Shown piece by piece: positions 1 to 10,187 of a DNA stretch of 64,000 nucleotides. The notes under the pieces were generated by a model. That model saw nothing but the letters and a program-made list of their open reading frames with translations. It did no database searches and was not told the origin of the DNA. Both the position numbers and the translations under genes were made by a program. The stretch covers positions 62,001-126,000 of the forward strand of contig JACTVC010000032.1 of NCBI GenBank assembly GCA_018417955.1. The letters are read 5' to 3'. This DNA comes from Laccaria trichodermophora. Its lineage: Eukaryota > Basidiomycota > Agaricomycetes > Agaricales > Hydnangiaceae. Each line of letters starts with the position of its first letter. The stretch's first letter is position 1.

Positions 1-440
1 ATCCTTATGATGCGTTGAGCAGCGCTTCTCGACACCTGATGGCACCAGCGTGCTTTGCGCCACTACCAGAAGCGCCGTTCAAGGTGCGAAGCCATCGATC
101 CCGGAGCCCGCTACAGGTGCTTACTTCCTACATTCTCGAACACGCGGTGGGTGGAGCAAAGAGAAACTGTCAGCGAAAATTACGACGAAGACGGACAACG
201 CTTACACAACAGGTATCTATTGGTCACAACAGGTACATAAGCGGTACATAGCGCTCACACAACAGGTGTCTATGTACTTCCGGATGCAACGGCCACTACA
301 CGAGATCTATGCCAATGTTACGACCTGAAACCCACAATGACGCTTCTTCTGTATTGCTGCCTATCTCCGCTGATCATGATCATGAACCGTTGTTGGTCGC
401 GATGGTCTCGCCGAAACTTTATCATTACCCCCACGAATAC

Positions 441-958
441 CCCGGGGCTCGTCCTTTTATGCAACGCATAGCTACGAACTTCAAACGCGCAATCGACACG
501 TCTTCAGATTGGGCGGAAGCAGACTTCAAGTATCGTCTTTTCCGGCCACTTGAGAAAGCTTTGCCTGTAGGAGCCAATAATATTCTATCTCTTCGTCGCC
601 ACCTCCTTTACCAAAAAAACTCCTGCCCGCCCGGGCTCGTCCTTCTATGCATTGCATAACTACAAACTTCAAACGCGCAATCAACATGTCTTCCCATTGG
701 GTAGAAGCAGACTACAAGTATCGTTTCTTCTGCCTCACTTGGGAATAGAATTCCAAATCTTTGTTGCCACCTCCTTTACCAAAAAAATCCCGCCCTCCCG
801 GGCTCGTCCTTCTATGCAATGCATAGCTACAAACTTCAAACGCGCCATCGACGTGTCTTCCGATTGGGCAGAAGCAGACGTCAAGTATCGTTTTTTCCGC
901 CTCGCTTGGGAATAGAATTTCAAATCTTTGTCGCCACCTCCCTTACTAAAAGAAAACC
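441..958. repeat. Three-copy tandem repeat, about 168-188 bp per unit
   Basis: Three successive units begin near 441, 629 and 797, each at a CCCGGG-GCTCGTCC-type motif. Each unit carries the phrase AACTTCAAACGCGC, then a GATTGGGC/GAAGCAGAC block, a TATCGT pyrimidine block, and a CGCCACCTCC-TTACCAAAA tail. The copies differ by point changes and small indels, so the duplication is not very recent. Short open frames cross the repeat in both directions but none resembles a known family. No gene is supported in this stretch. Confidence 0.85.
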
Positions 959-1668
959 CCACCCAGCCAGCCTGAGAGTCTCACAAGTAGCAAAAGGCTC
1001 GAGGATGGCTTATCAGGCATGTTCCACTGTCAGTATCTCAAATATTGATGGAATACCAACAGAGAGCGCCAAGAAGTACCGTTCCTTGAATGTTCTATAC
1101 CTGTTAAGTTCGTAGGGTATAACTGCACGAGACCTAGCTGGATTCACAGTGGAATCTAAATTGGATATGTAGTCCCTTAAACTTAGAAGCATATATCTTC
1201 AACGAAGAAGCATTTTTTTGGGGATGTTGACCTCAATTCTGATGTTCCCTACTCCAAATATCAGCAAGGTAATAGTTTACCTGATAATGGTTTACTTAAA
1301 AGTTGGAAAGAAAATTCAAGCCAACTTTTGATGCATTCGCTTTTGAGGGTACGCCAACGCACTGAGCCTGGCCATGGCTTTCTGAATTTGTAGTTCTTCC
1401 GCTTTTCACGCTTTTTGGCTGCTTTTACAAGTTGGAAAAGTAAAACACGAAACAATAATGCGGGTATCTAGGCTGTAATTGATAATATGCAAATGAACTC
1501 TAATGCGCCGAAAAATGCCATATATATGTATGCGAAGGAGGGTGAATCGAAAGCAATGCAATGAATGGTGGAAAGTACCAGTCAATAATGAAGGATGTCG
1601 TTAATGATTAAGAGGGGATAAGTAATGGCAGTGAAAGAGCCACGATGAATGGCATGGAGTCGTTATTA
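959..1668. other. Intergenic stretch, no gene seen
   Basis: AT-rich DNA between the tandem repeat and the 3' end of the KRE6-like gene. Only short open frames with no family resemblance occur. The part next to 1669 should hold the 3' UTR of the minus-strand gene. Confidence 0.6.
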
Positions 1669-4460
1669 CTAGCAGCTGCCAGTTTGAAGGCGGTTCTTGG
1701 GCCATGGCTGCTGGGCTTCCTTCCAGGTTGTTATGTTCGGGTTCGTGTAAGCATTTGAATACCTAGGACATGTTAACACAGACAGACATCCAGCGAGCCG
1801 AAGAGAATACGAACGTCTGAATGTACTGCGCCGTTGGAAAAGCCGCAGGGTCACAGCCAATGTTGACAGCATTCTTGGGCTGGTACACTCTGATGTAGTC
1901 GATGCTCATGACGGCTGGCAAAACCAATTGATCGAAATCGATCGAACCAAAGTTGAGGGAGAAGCCAAGGTTGGCGATGATGTACTGCACCAAGTCGCCA
2001 ATCAATCAGACTAATCCAATCCTTGTGCGATCGAGAGCTGGAGACAAACCATTGGTTCCATCGGCACAGGTCGGGCACTAATCTCCGTTTGCGGATCGGC
2101 TCCCATACCAGCGACCATGATCGTCCATGCTGGCTTATCATCGTTGATCCAGGTAATGTATGCGTTATCGAACCCAGGCTTATACTGGAACCCGAAAGTG
2201 GAAAAGCAGCCTTTTTCTAGCTCATAACAGTCCTGATTTGCTACCGAAAGGCCACTGGTGGTTTGCTGGTAGACACCTAAAGACAAAGGTGACTGTGAGC
2301 AGGAAAGTTGTTTGACTGACAAAAAATATTGCCTTACCGCCTTTGTACGAGTTCAAGACTGTCTTGGCCGGGTCATATAAAATGAGATTGTCGGTTGTAT
2401 TCAGCCAGTTGTAGTTAGCCTGTCGAACACATTCATAACGAAGAATAAGGCAAGAAATCAGTATGTCTCACATTGTACGGCGCCCACTGCGACGAAAGCG
2501 AAACCTTTCCGACTGCACCATCAATAGTGGCCTCAAAGACATCAATCTCGGGTGCTGCCCGACCAACGTAGCTCCCATTGGCCCTCATTGGTCCTGGATG
2601 AGATTCTCCTGGGCAAGTGCACGCGGCTAACAGTGCGAGATATTAGAGAATGAACTAAACCATTGGCGAAGAACGGGCATACACAGACGTTGACCTGGAA
2701 GGAATGACTGCATTACACGTGAGTATGAATATCGGCTGCAAACGAATACGACTAGGCATTCACCAGGACGCCGCCATTAGAAGGATCACCGTTCTGCACA
2801 GCTGCCAGCGGCGTTGCTGTGCCGGGATAAGTCTGATTTGGCAATGTACCAACGTCACATGAATCATAGCTGTAAGGCCACTGTGCGATGATTAGGATTG
2901 ATGTTTGCTGCAAGAAGGAAAGGACGAACCATGCCATCCAAGCTTCCACCGAAGCCAGCACGGCCTAACGACGTATGAATATCAGCATACTTAAGAGCTT
3001 GGATAGTGCGCACCAAGGTTTCCCATTGCCCAGCTGAATCACCAATGAGTGACGATGGCATATCGATAAAAACATTGATACTCACATAGCTGGCCACAGA
3101 CCACTATAGATTCAAAAGTGATCAGGGTTTGAGGTCGCCGATAGACATGAAGTTCCTTACCTGACTGCAGTCGACCCAGGTAATGTAACAGACGCTGCAA
3201 TCGACATCGATAAATCGCTTGCTTATGGAGAAAGAGTGGAAAACGCTTGCCTTCCAGGATACCACCGGTAAAGCAGAACTTATTCCTGCGTTTTGTTCAG
3301 TCGATGACAAGGTCCTTTTACGAAGCTTTCTTACCATGATTGTATCTAAATGAACGGACATCGCGTCAATTGTAATTGACGTCAACAAACGCAGAGAGCC
3401 TACCATGCCCGACCGGTAGCTCAAATTGTGGTTATTCTGAGGCAGCGCTTTTTCCAGAGTCAGCCGCAAGGCGCCACCCCGGGTGGTTGCTGCAAATTTA
3501 ACATTGACGTTAATATCAAAAAGTATATCAAGCTATGTTCTCCGTACCTCCAGCAGGGTCGTACCACTCCAAGTCATTCTACACAAAAATTGTTCAAAAA
3601 GACTGCAAAGCAAATGAACATCAAACAAAAATTTACTGTTCCCCAATAATGCAAATCCACGGCCTCCCAGAATGGGTCATCGCCAGGATAAAACGACCGT
3701 CCATCCACGTTGAATTCATCTGAGAAAACCAGGACGTAGTCTTGTTCGCCCTTCATGTATGATGGCTTCGTAAAGGCGCTCTGCGGTGTATCTTTGTCTA
3801 TGAGGCCGTAATTTCCAGTAAAGTTGGGCACTTGGCCCGTTGCGTTCGTCCCTCCAAGATTGAAACCACCTTGAGTACTCGGTTTCTTGGTTAAAAAGTG
3901 GGATACAATAGGGAAGCCTGGAGGGGAGGAAGAGAGCACTTAGTACGACAAGGAAGACAGAAGGAGGAAGATCGTTACCAGCGCTAGAACGAGTTGTTAA
4001 TCACACTTGATGGATAACAGAGAACGAAGGACACATACAAAAGCATCAAGCAGCCTGCTGCAAGAACAAAAAGACACCCAAGGTTGGCGACACCACGAGC
4101 CGTCAAAATGGTCCCTCCCTTGTCATTCTTCCGATCCCGTCGAGGATCTGGGTTATGCAGGTAGTCGTCTGGCTCCGGATTATCCATTGCTAACGGCGTC
4201 CCCCATGCCCGGGGTGAAGGAGACAGCGAGTACTGTGAAGAGGACGAGGCAAACTAAGGGAGTGAACACAATGGTTAGAACGATTCGAGGGTACCTTTTC
4301 GGCGAATGAACTCTACAAAGATGGTATGTCAACTTGAACGACGGCAACGAGGCGAATGACTTACACTCCGAGACGAAATCGACCCGGTGTCAGCATTATT
4401 TATTGACAAGAGGCTGGTGGCCGACGTAGAATTGTTGCTCTGTGCATAGGGACGGCTCAT
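1669..4460 (-). CDS. Beta-glucan synthesis-associated protein, KRE6/SKN1 family (GH16 fold)
   Basis: Kre6/Skn1 proteins are type II membrane glycoproteins of the secretory pathway needed for cell-wall beta-1,6-glucan. The joined exons give, in order: a short Ser-rich cytosolic N-terminus starting [10 protein letters not shown]; the conserved [12 protein letters not shown] block; one membrane segment ([22 protein letters not shown]); the GLIDKDTP block; [81 protein letters not shown]; and a C-terminal [11 protein letters not shown] motif. The start at 4460 was chosen because exon 1 (4365-4460, 32 codons) joins in frame to an 18-nt exon (4295-4312) and exon 3 (4039-4253). The N-terminal cytosolic part looks shorter than in many relatives. 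There are at least a dozen exons, including 5-nt and 11-nt microexons and one GC-AG intron. Confidence 0.93.
3195..3250 (-). other. 56-bp GC-AG intron in the KRE6-like gene
   Basis: The exon ending GGIL-GAA-G is followed by GCAAGC rather than GT. Splicing from this GC donor to GATTGCAG at 3195 gives [12 protein letters not shown], matching the family. No nearby GT donor preserves the frame. Confidence 0.7.
3335..3345 (-). other. Eleven-nucleotide microexon of the KRE6-like gene
   Basis: The exon ATACAATCATG lies between a TTTAG acceptor and a GTAAGA donor. It joins SYRSGM to NKFCFTGG as [14 protein letters not shown], the conserved form of this block. Confidence 0.75.
3979..3983 (-). other. 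Five-nucleotide microexon of the KRE6-like gene
   Basis: Between exon 3, ending in CTT TT at 4039, and the exon starting GC TTC at 3917, the only solution that keeps the family frame is a 5-nt exon, CGCTG. It is flanked by TTCTAG upstream and GTAACG downstream. The join reads L-F-A-G-F-P, the conserved end of the membrane segment in this family. Confidence 0.8.
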
Positions 4461-5200
4461 GCTGAACGAGTATTAATGTTGCGTATGTAAAAATCGCGTG
4501 AAGCGAGTAAAGGTGTTTGAACGAATGGACGGAGTTGGCCGAGATACAAGAACTCAGAGAGACAGCGCAGCAGACTCTAGCTGCTTGGCTGCTTGAGGGG
4601 TAACTTAACTCCAATGAGTGGTGGGTTGGTGAGTGTTGTGGGGACACGTACGAACTAAGAGAAATTATTTGCCAAAGCCAAAAGACTGGTTACTTGTTAC
4701 CTTGGAAGGATATAAATATCGCTAGGCGACAGGGCAGCTTGGCCTAGAAGCATTGGAAGACGCGCGACCCTTGCGTTACGTATTGGTCCCCAAAACACAT
4801 GCGTGGCACGCCCGCCTGGTGTGCTGAGCATTTAAAACCGTGCACATTGTAGTTGGTCCTTTCGTTGATCAGCTGTTGAAGCTTTGAAGCTTGGTGGATG
4901 CCATGGCCACTCGCTGTCGGTTGAAAAGAAAAACACAGGAACAGGTTTGGTGACGCGACGCGTCCGTGAAAATCCGATCATTATAGGGTCCTCAACTTTC
5001 TCTATGCCCATGGGGTTGAGCTCTCCCAGCCTTTCCACAAACGCCAATGGGCTATACATAAGTCGCGATATGTCCATAATGAAATCCACTTACAACTAGA
5101 ACCCCCCGCTACCGAGAACTCTAACTCCTTATACTTGTTGCCTGGAGTTCTTGTACATTTTCTTGGTATATTCATCGACTTCCACAAGCACAGATCATAG
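4461..5200. promoter_or_regulatory. Upstream region of the KRE6-like gene
   Basis: About 740 bp without a convincing gene. It should contain the promoter and 5' UTR of the minus-strand KRE6-like gene. A TATAAATA stretch lies at 4711-4718. Two minus-strand open frames near 4832-5089 and 5002-5229 have no recognised relative and lack a clear start. Confidence 0.4.
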
Positions 5201-6452
5201 ATGCCACATCTTAGCCCATTGATCCTCAACCCAAGGAATCTTGTGTGGGAGCCCGGTGGAGTTTATCGAGCTTGGTCGCTGTCCAAGGAACCGTCCAAGA
5301 ATTGGTCAAGCCCTGGTTTTGAGAGTTTGGTAACCCCATGCATTTCAAATACGCGAGCACCGCCAGGGCTGAGAATGCAGTGAAGTCCATCCATACCTTA
5401 ATACTTTGAGCTGGAGGATGTGTCATTCTTGATACATATATGAGGCCGCTACTTTACAAAAATACGTACAACGTAAATAATTTGGCAAATGAACTCGAAC
5501 TGCAAGAGACTCCAACTCTCCGCGAGACGAAGTGTTGCATCCAAGAAGACAACTCACAAAGCAAACACCTCAGTATGCAGCCCAACAGATCCAACCCCCC
5601 ACCCAACCTTCGTCAACTTCAAACGCGCAACAGCATTCGCCGCCTCCCTCGTAAGTCCCTCAGGCCCACTAGCACACACCGCCAACCCGCCCCCCGCACC
5701 AACCCACGTGAGCTGTTTCAACGGAGGATCCAGCTCCAGCTCCACATCCGCGTCTTCGTCCACCACCTCAGGAGAAGAGGGGGAGGAAGAATGCCACATC
5801 TTAGTCTATTGATCCTCAACCCAAGAAATCTTGTGTGGGAGTCCGCTGGAGTTCATGGAGCTTGGTCGCTGTCCAAGGAACCGTCTAAGAAATGTGCAAA
5901 CCTGGTCAGAGTTTGGTAACCCCATGCATTTCAAATATGCGAGCACCGCCAGCGGCCAAGCACAGCGAGGACTCTTGAGTCTTATTCGTCCATACCTTGA
6001 TACTTTGAACTGGAGAATGTATCATTCTTGATATATAAGGCTCTACTTTACTTTACAAAAATGTGTACAATCATTGAATCTGGCTTTACAACAACCTCCA
6101 AGGAGTCGCAGATGAACTCGAACCGGTCTTCGTTGTGACTCCAACTCTCCATTGGCAGGGAGGTGACGCAGCGTTGCACCGAAGGAATTGCAGTTATGTC
6201 CTCCAGACGAAGTTCACAAAGCAAACACCTCCGTATGCAGCCCAACAGATCCAACCTCCCACCCAACCTTCGTCAACTTCAAACGCGCAACAGCATTCGC
6301 CGCCTCCCTCGTAAGTCCCTCAGGCCCACTAGCACACACCGCCAACCCACCCCCCGCACCAACCCACGTGAGCTGTTTCGGCGGAGGATCTAGCTCCAGC
6401 TCCACATCCGCGTCTTCGTCCACCACCTCAGGAGAAGAGGGGGAGGAAGAGG
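5201..6452. repeat. Partial tandem duplication covering the ferric reductase 3' end
   Basis: Unit 1 (5201-5789) and unit 2 (5790-6452) each begin ATGCCACATCTTAG, pass through the same flank (CTTGTGTGGGAG, GCTTGGTCGCTGTCC, CCCCATGCATTTCAAATA) and end inside the last exon of the ferric reductase gene at the acidic run. The junction is sharp at 5789/5790, where reductase coding sequence changes straight into the unit start. Unit 1 is about 70 bp shorter, mainly in the stretch before the stop codon. Confidence 0.9.
5554..5792 (-). pseudogene. Duplicated 3' fragment of the ferric reductase gene
   Basis: This fragment encodes the last 78 or so residues of the reductase, from the SSSPSSPE acidic linker through LAVCASGPEGLTREA to the terminal GLHTEVFAL and its stop at 5554-5556. 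It differs from the intact copy at only two residues (Leu for Pro, Gly for Glu). It lacks the membrane, FAD and most of the NAD domains, so it cannot make an enzyme. It could serve as an alternative 3' end only if transcription read through from the intact gene. Confidence 0.88.
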
Positions 6453-8476
6453 AACATGCAGGAGGGGTCATCAGATCCACTAAAACGCGGTATATCGACG
6501 GTCGGACCATGGTGACGTCGCAGTTCGGGATGGGGGGTATCGCTTCCGGGTTGCACAAGCACGTCACGTACACGGACATGTGTAGATCTAGACTTGACGA
6601 TGGAGACGCAGCTGCTGTGGCGATGTCCATTAGGGCGGCGGAGAACCATTCAATTGAACCTGTACAAAAGAATAATTAGCTTTTCTCGTTCAAACACGAC
6701 TAGGAAAGAGGAGAGATAGATACCGAATGACCGAACACACCACGCAAACTCGATCCTCCGCGTCTTCTCTCCACGGAATCGTTTCTGCCTAACACACCTC
6801 CCAACAATATCGTCCAATAACCCAATGGTAAACGTCGCACCAGCCCCACCAGCAAACAGCAACACACTCTCATACTCTCCAAGATCAACACTACACCCAC
6901 CATACGGGCCGTCCAACATAACCTGCACAGGCACCTCCGGGGCCTTTGTGGTACCATCATCTTGTTCGACTTTCTTCTCCTTGTCCGCGTCCTGTTTCTC
7001 AGGGATCATTAAATCTTTGAGTTCCTCCGCCTCCTTGAACGCATGCTCGTTCAACGCCCGCGTCCAGTCCCCGCTGACCCTCGCACCGAGGGTGATCCCT
7101 TGCGGCATAGAAGCCGGAGTGATGCATGACACCTCCGGGGGCGCAGAGAGGATGGTAAGCGGATGAGATTCGAAGATCCGTCCAGAGAAAAAGACACGGA
7201 GACGGACGTGTTGGCCTGCCGTCCATCCACTTGTGCAATGTGGGATATGGATCTAGAGACCAGGATGAGTTCAGTCGGATATACAAAGAAAAGAAAAAAA
7301 GAAAATGCTGACAAGCGTCATTTGTTTGTCAATGGGGACGAGCAAAGCATCCTTGATGCGAACTCTGAACATCCGCATGAGTATATCCGCACCATAGAAC
7401 GCCAACGGCGGGAATATCCACGGCGACGCATAAATCGTATGATAACAAATCGTCACAAAGAACGCAACGAACGCCAAAATACTACACACTCATCAGCCAA
7501 AAACCAACACAGAACAAAAAAAAAAAAAGACACCCACTGTATAATCCAAAAAACCTCATAAAACCACCTCCTAACAGGCCTCAAGCTGCTCAACACAATA
7601 ACGCCCAACAACCCAAGGGAAGCAACGCCCGACGTCTCCTTCTGCTGACCCAAAATGGGTAAATTCCATGTAAGATGATTCTGTATCCACAGCGACCCAT
7701 GGAGGAGGGCACCAAAGAACATGGCCCTTCCCGACCAGCGATGAATGAAGTTGAGCTTCTCGTAGCCGTTCCCTGGGCCGAGGAGGAGGGAGACGATGGA
7801 GTTTTTGGTTGCGAATAGGAAGACTACGGGGAATTGCGCTAGTGCGATGAAACCTGGACGGACGTTGAGTAAGGAGAGGTAGGGGGAAGGCAATGAAGGC
7901 GAACCTGGACGATTCGAGTTGCTCGACAGGGGAGCTTGGAGTACCATACATAATATCACAGTTACCAAGTACCCAACCACCAGTACGACTTCAAAGGAAA
8001 AGAAAAAACGGTCAGAACAACGATGATAGCGGACAACAAACGAAAAAAGCACAAACCCTGCGCAGCATTCAACCCCAACCCCGGTAAACTCCAGTATGCA
8101 ACGCTCCCAACAGCACTCAAAAACCTCTCGACCCCGGAAATCCTCCTTCCACCACCACCACCACCAACGAAAGGCGTATCGCCAAGCGACTCATACACCC
8201 TCGTCGACGAACCACCACCCAAATCTTCCCAAACGCCAAATAGACCAGTGAACGCTCTACGTTTCTTAATGGCCCTAATAACGCGGGGCAGGGAGAGAAG
8301 AACGAAGAAGGCGAGAACGGAAGGCCAGATGATGAAGAACTTCCGTTGCCATATCGGGTCCTGAACGTACGAGCTGGGAGATAACTTAGGAGGGTGGAAA
8401 ACGGAAGAGGAAGGAGCGCTTACTTGTATGGTTGGAGATCGGCAGGGATGACAGGAGGTGTGCCCGTGTCAGGCAT
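6214..8476 (-). CDS. Ferric/cupric reductase (FRE type, NADPH oxidase superfamily)
   Basis: FRE enzymes pass electrons from NADPH through FAD and two hemes across the plasma membrane, reducing Fe3+ or Cu2+ for uptake. The model begins MPDTGTPPVIPADLQPY at 8476 and runs over about seven exons, giving roughly 600 residues. It shows a first membrane segment (FFIIWPSVLAFFVLLSLP), the heme region with FIHRWSGRAMFFGALLHG and ICYHTIYASPW, an FAD-binding HPLTILSAPP motif, an NAD-binding LLFAGGAGATFTIGLLDDIVG motif, FAWCVRSF, VYVTCL, and the terminal GLAVCASGP plus GLHTEVFAL. An acidic loop near the C-terminus is typical of fungal members. It sits 168 bp downstream of a co-oriented Ctr copper transporter, which suggests a role in copper or iron uptake. 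Its 3' end is copied in tandem downstream. Confidence 0.92.
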
Positions 8477-8644
8477 CTCTCCCAGTCAAAGCAAACGAGA
8501 GGTGCAGGAGGGATAAAAGTCAAAAAATTCTTTTACGCTTGCCAGCCTGTTGCTGCGCAGATTCCAGAAACCACATGATCATAATTCCATCAAGATAAAA
8601 AATACAGATTGTCATCGTCAATCACCCCGTTGCATCGAGCCTAG

Positions 8645-9351
8645 TTAGTGTGAAGCACCCATGATAATATATCTCCCAAACAGCATCTCGCCAACTCCAA
8701 GCCCAAGGATGATGCTCAAGATGAATCCCACTTGAAATGTCCTAAACGCGTGTCAGCCGCTGCTACCGATCAAAGAAAAACATCACCGTAAACGTACATG
8801 ACAGCCAACATGAATGCGAAACCGAACGCGACTTGAACCATATGTAAGAGGCCACGGGTAATATCGTGCGCGGGAATGAACGGTAGCGCAGTCCGCGATC
8901 CAATAATGCGGGCAGGAGTAGAAGACTTGAGCGGTTTTTCGTTATCCTCTGCAGCAGTAGCCTGCTCCTTCCTAGCGGTAATTTGCGCTCTAAAACAAAC
9001 ATACCCCATTCAATCTCATCCCTCATCTGGAAAAGGGGAAACGCACCTCTTCCTCCAATACGCCTCCGCCAGACTCCTCATCGCCGCAATCCACCTCTCA
9101 ACAATAGCCAACAAAAACAGCCCCAAACAAGCCCCGAACATCGCCCCAGCACTCTTCGGCACCCATCCCTGGAACCAAAGCACATCCCCAGGTGTGAAAT
9201 GCAGCCATGGAACCATATTCCCCGACGCAAGAGACATACTCCCATCCATACTCATATCCATCCCATCGCTGCTGCTATGCGCCTCAACCAAAAGCACCCC
9301 ACTGAAAAACAACAAGCTGGCCGCGCCTAGAAACTTCATGTTGGGGACCAC
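8645..9351 (-). CDS. Ctr-family copper transporter
   Basis: Ctr proteins are trimeric high-affinity Cu+ importers. The model shows a signal-like N-terminus (MKFLGAASLLFFSGVLLVEA), a Met-rich stretch (MDMSMDGSMSL), WLHFTPGD, a first membrane segment (AGAMFGACLGLFLLAIVERW), a cytosolic loop, a second segment carrying the MxxxM copper-filter motif (FMLAVM), and a third with the packing motif GLGVGEMLFG. It ends GASH at 8645. The start is either 9351 or the second Met at 9339; the second gives a cleaner signal-like N-terminus. The final intron splits the codon after LAV. The neighbouring reductase would supply reduced copper, so the two form a plausible functional pair. Confidence 0.93.
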
Positions 9352-10187
9352 AGAACTTTGTTGTTATGAGGAAGGAAGCCTTGTTTGTTGGAAGCGGTCC
9401 GATCACATGGACAAAAGTGTCGCTGACAAATACACAGAGCCAAGTGATTTGCCCAGATTCGCCCTGGTCCTACGGCACCTCCCGAGTCAGATAGGTCCGT
9501 GCGTGAGATGGGGGAGCGAGGAGGTGTGACCCATGTGAACTTGAGGGGGCCAATGGCCATATAAGGGCTGACAAACGGTGACATACCCCCGTGCAGGTTG
9601 AGGCACAAGAGTGGGGAGCGGACGGTCCGAAGAAAGAGGGTGTGGACCAGTAGTGCGAAACCAAGGTGAAGGACTGCCGAGCACGGTGTGGAGTTGCCTT
9701 GGGTTTCGTAGATGTTGTGAAGGGCCACAGGCGAAACCAAGGAACCGAGAAGGGACGGGAGACATACCAGCATAGGAGCCACATGATGCCTCAACCTAGT
9801 TCCGCACTAGTACCTTAGCGCCTCTTGTAACACAGCGAAGATAAACTCATGGGATGAGGCATTTTCGCGATAGTGCCTATATCCTGCAGACAGGTTGGCC
9901 CGGCATATCAAGGCCAAGTTAGCAGAAAAAAATCGCCATCGTTGTTGAACCAACTTGAAGGAAAGAAGGAACATTGTAAAAGGGTTGGGTAAAGGGAGGA
10001 AGAAACGAAGATGGGGGTCGAGAAACGAAGCAACTTTCTTACGTGAGGCTTTTCTGCGCAATATAGCGTGACCGTGCGAATTATGAGCCATTTCTCCGAT
10101 TGGCTGAAGAACTTCCTTTTCCAGCCAATACACAGTTTCTTTATTCCTTCCAATATACACCCTCCGCCTTCAATTTTTACACCAAAA
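9352..10187. other. Intergenic, upstream of the Ctr gene
   Basis: About 840 bp holding the Ctr promoter and the 3' flank of the adenylosuccinate lyase gene. Minus-strand open frames at 9336-9794 and 9807-10261 show no family resemblance. No regulatory site could be named with confidence. Confidence 0.5.

Noticed and set aside
15..330. Several short plus-strand open frames at the left edge
   Set aside because: They overlap in all frames, show no family resemblance and sit in repeat-like DNA.
4832..5229. Minus-strand frames that read partly protein-like (MDISRLMYSPLAFVERL)
   Set aside because: No start-to-stop model, no recognised family, and the neighbouring DNA is part of a duplicated flank. 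Left as unresolved.
9336..9794. 152-residue minus-strand open frame upstream of the Ctr gene
   Set aside because: It overlaps the Ctr start in another frame and has the composition of a chance frame; more likely promoter DNA.
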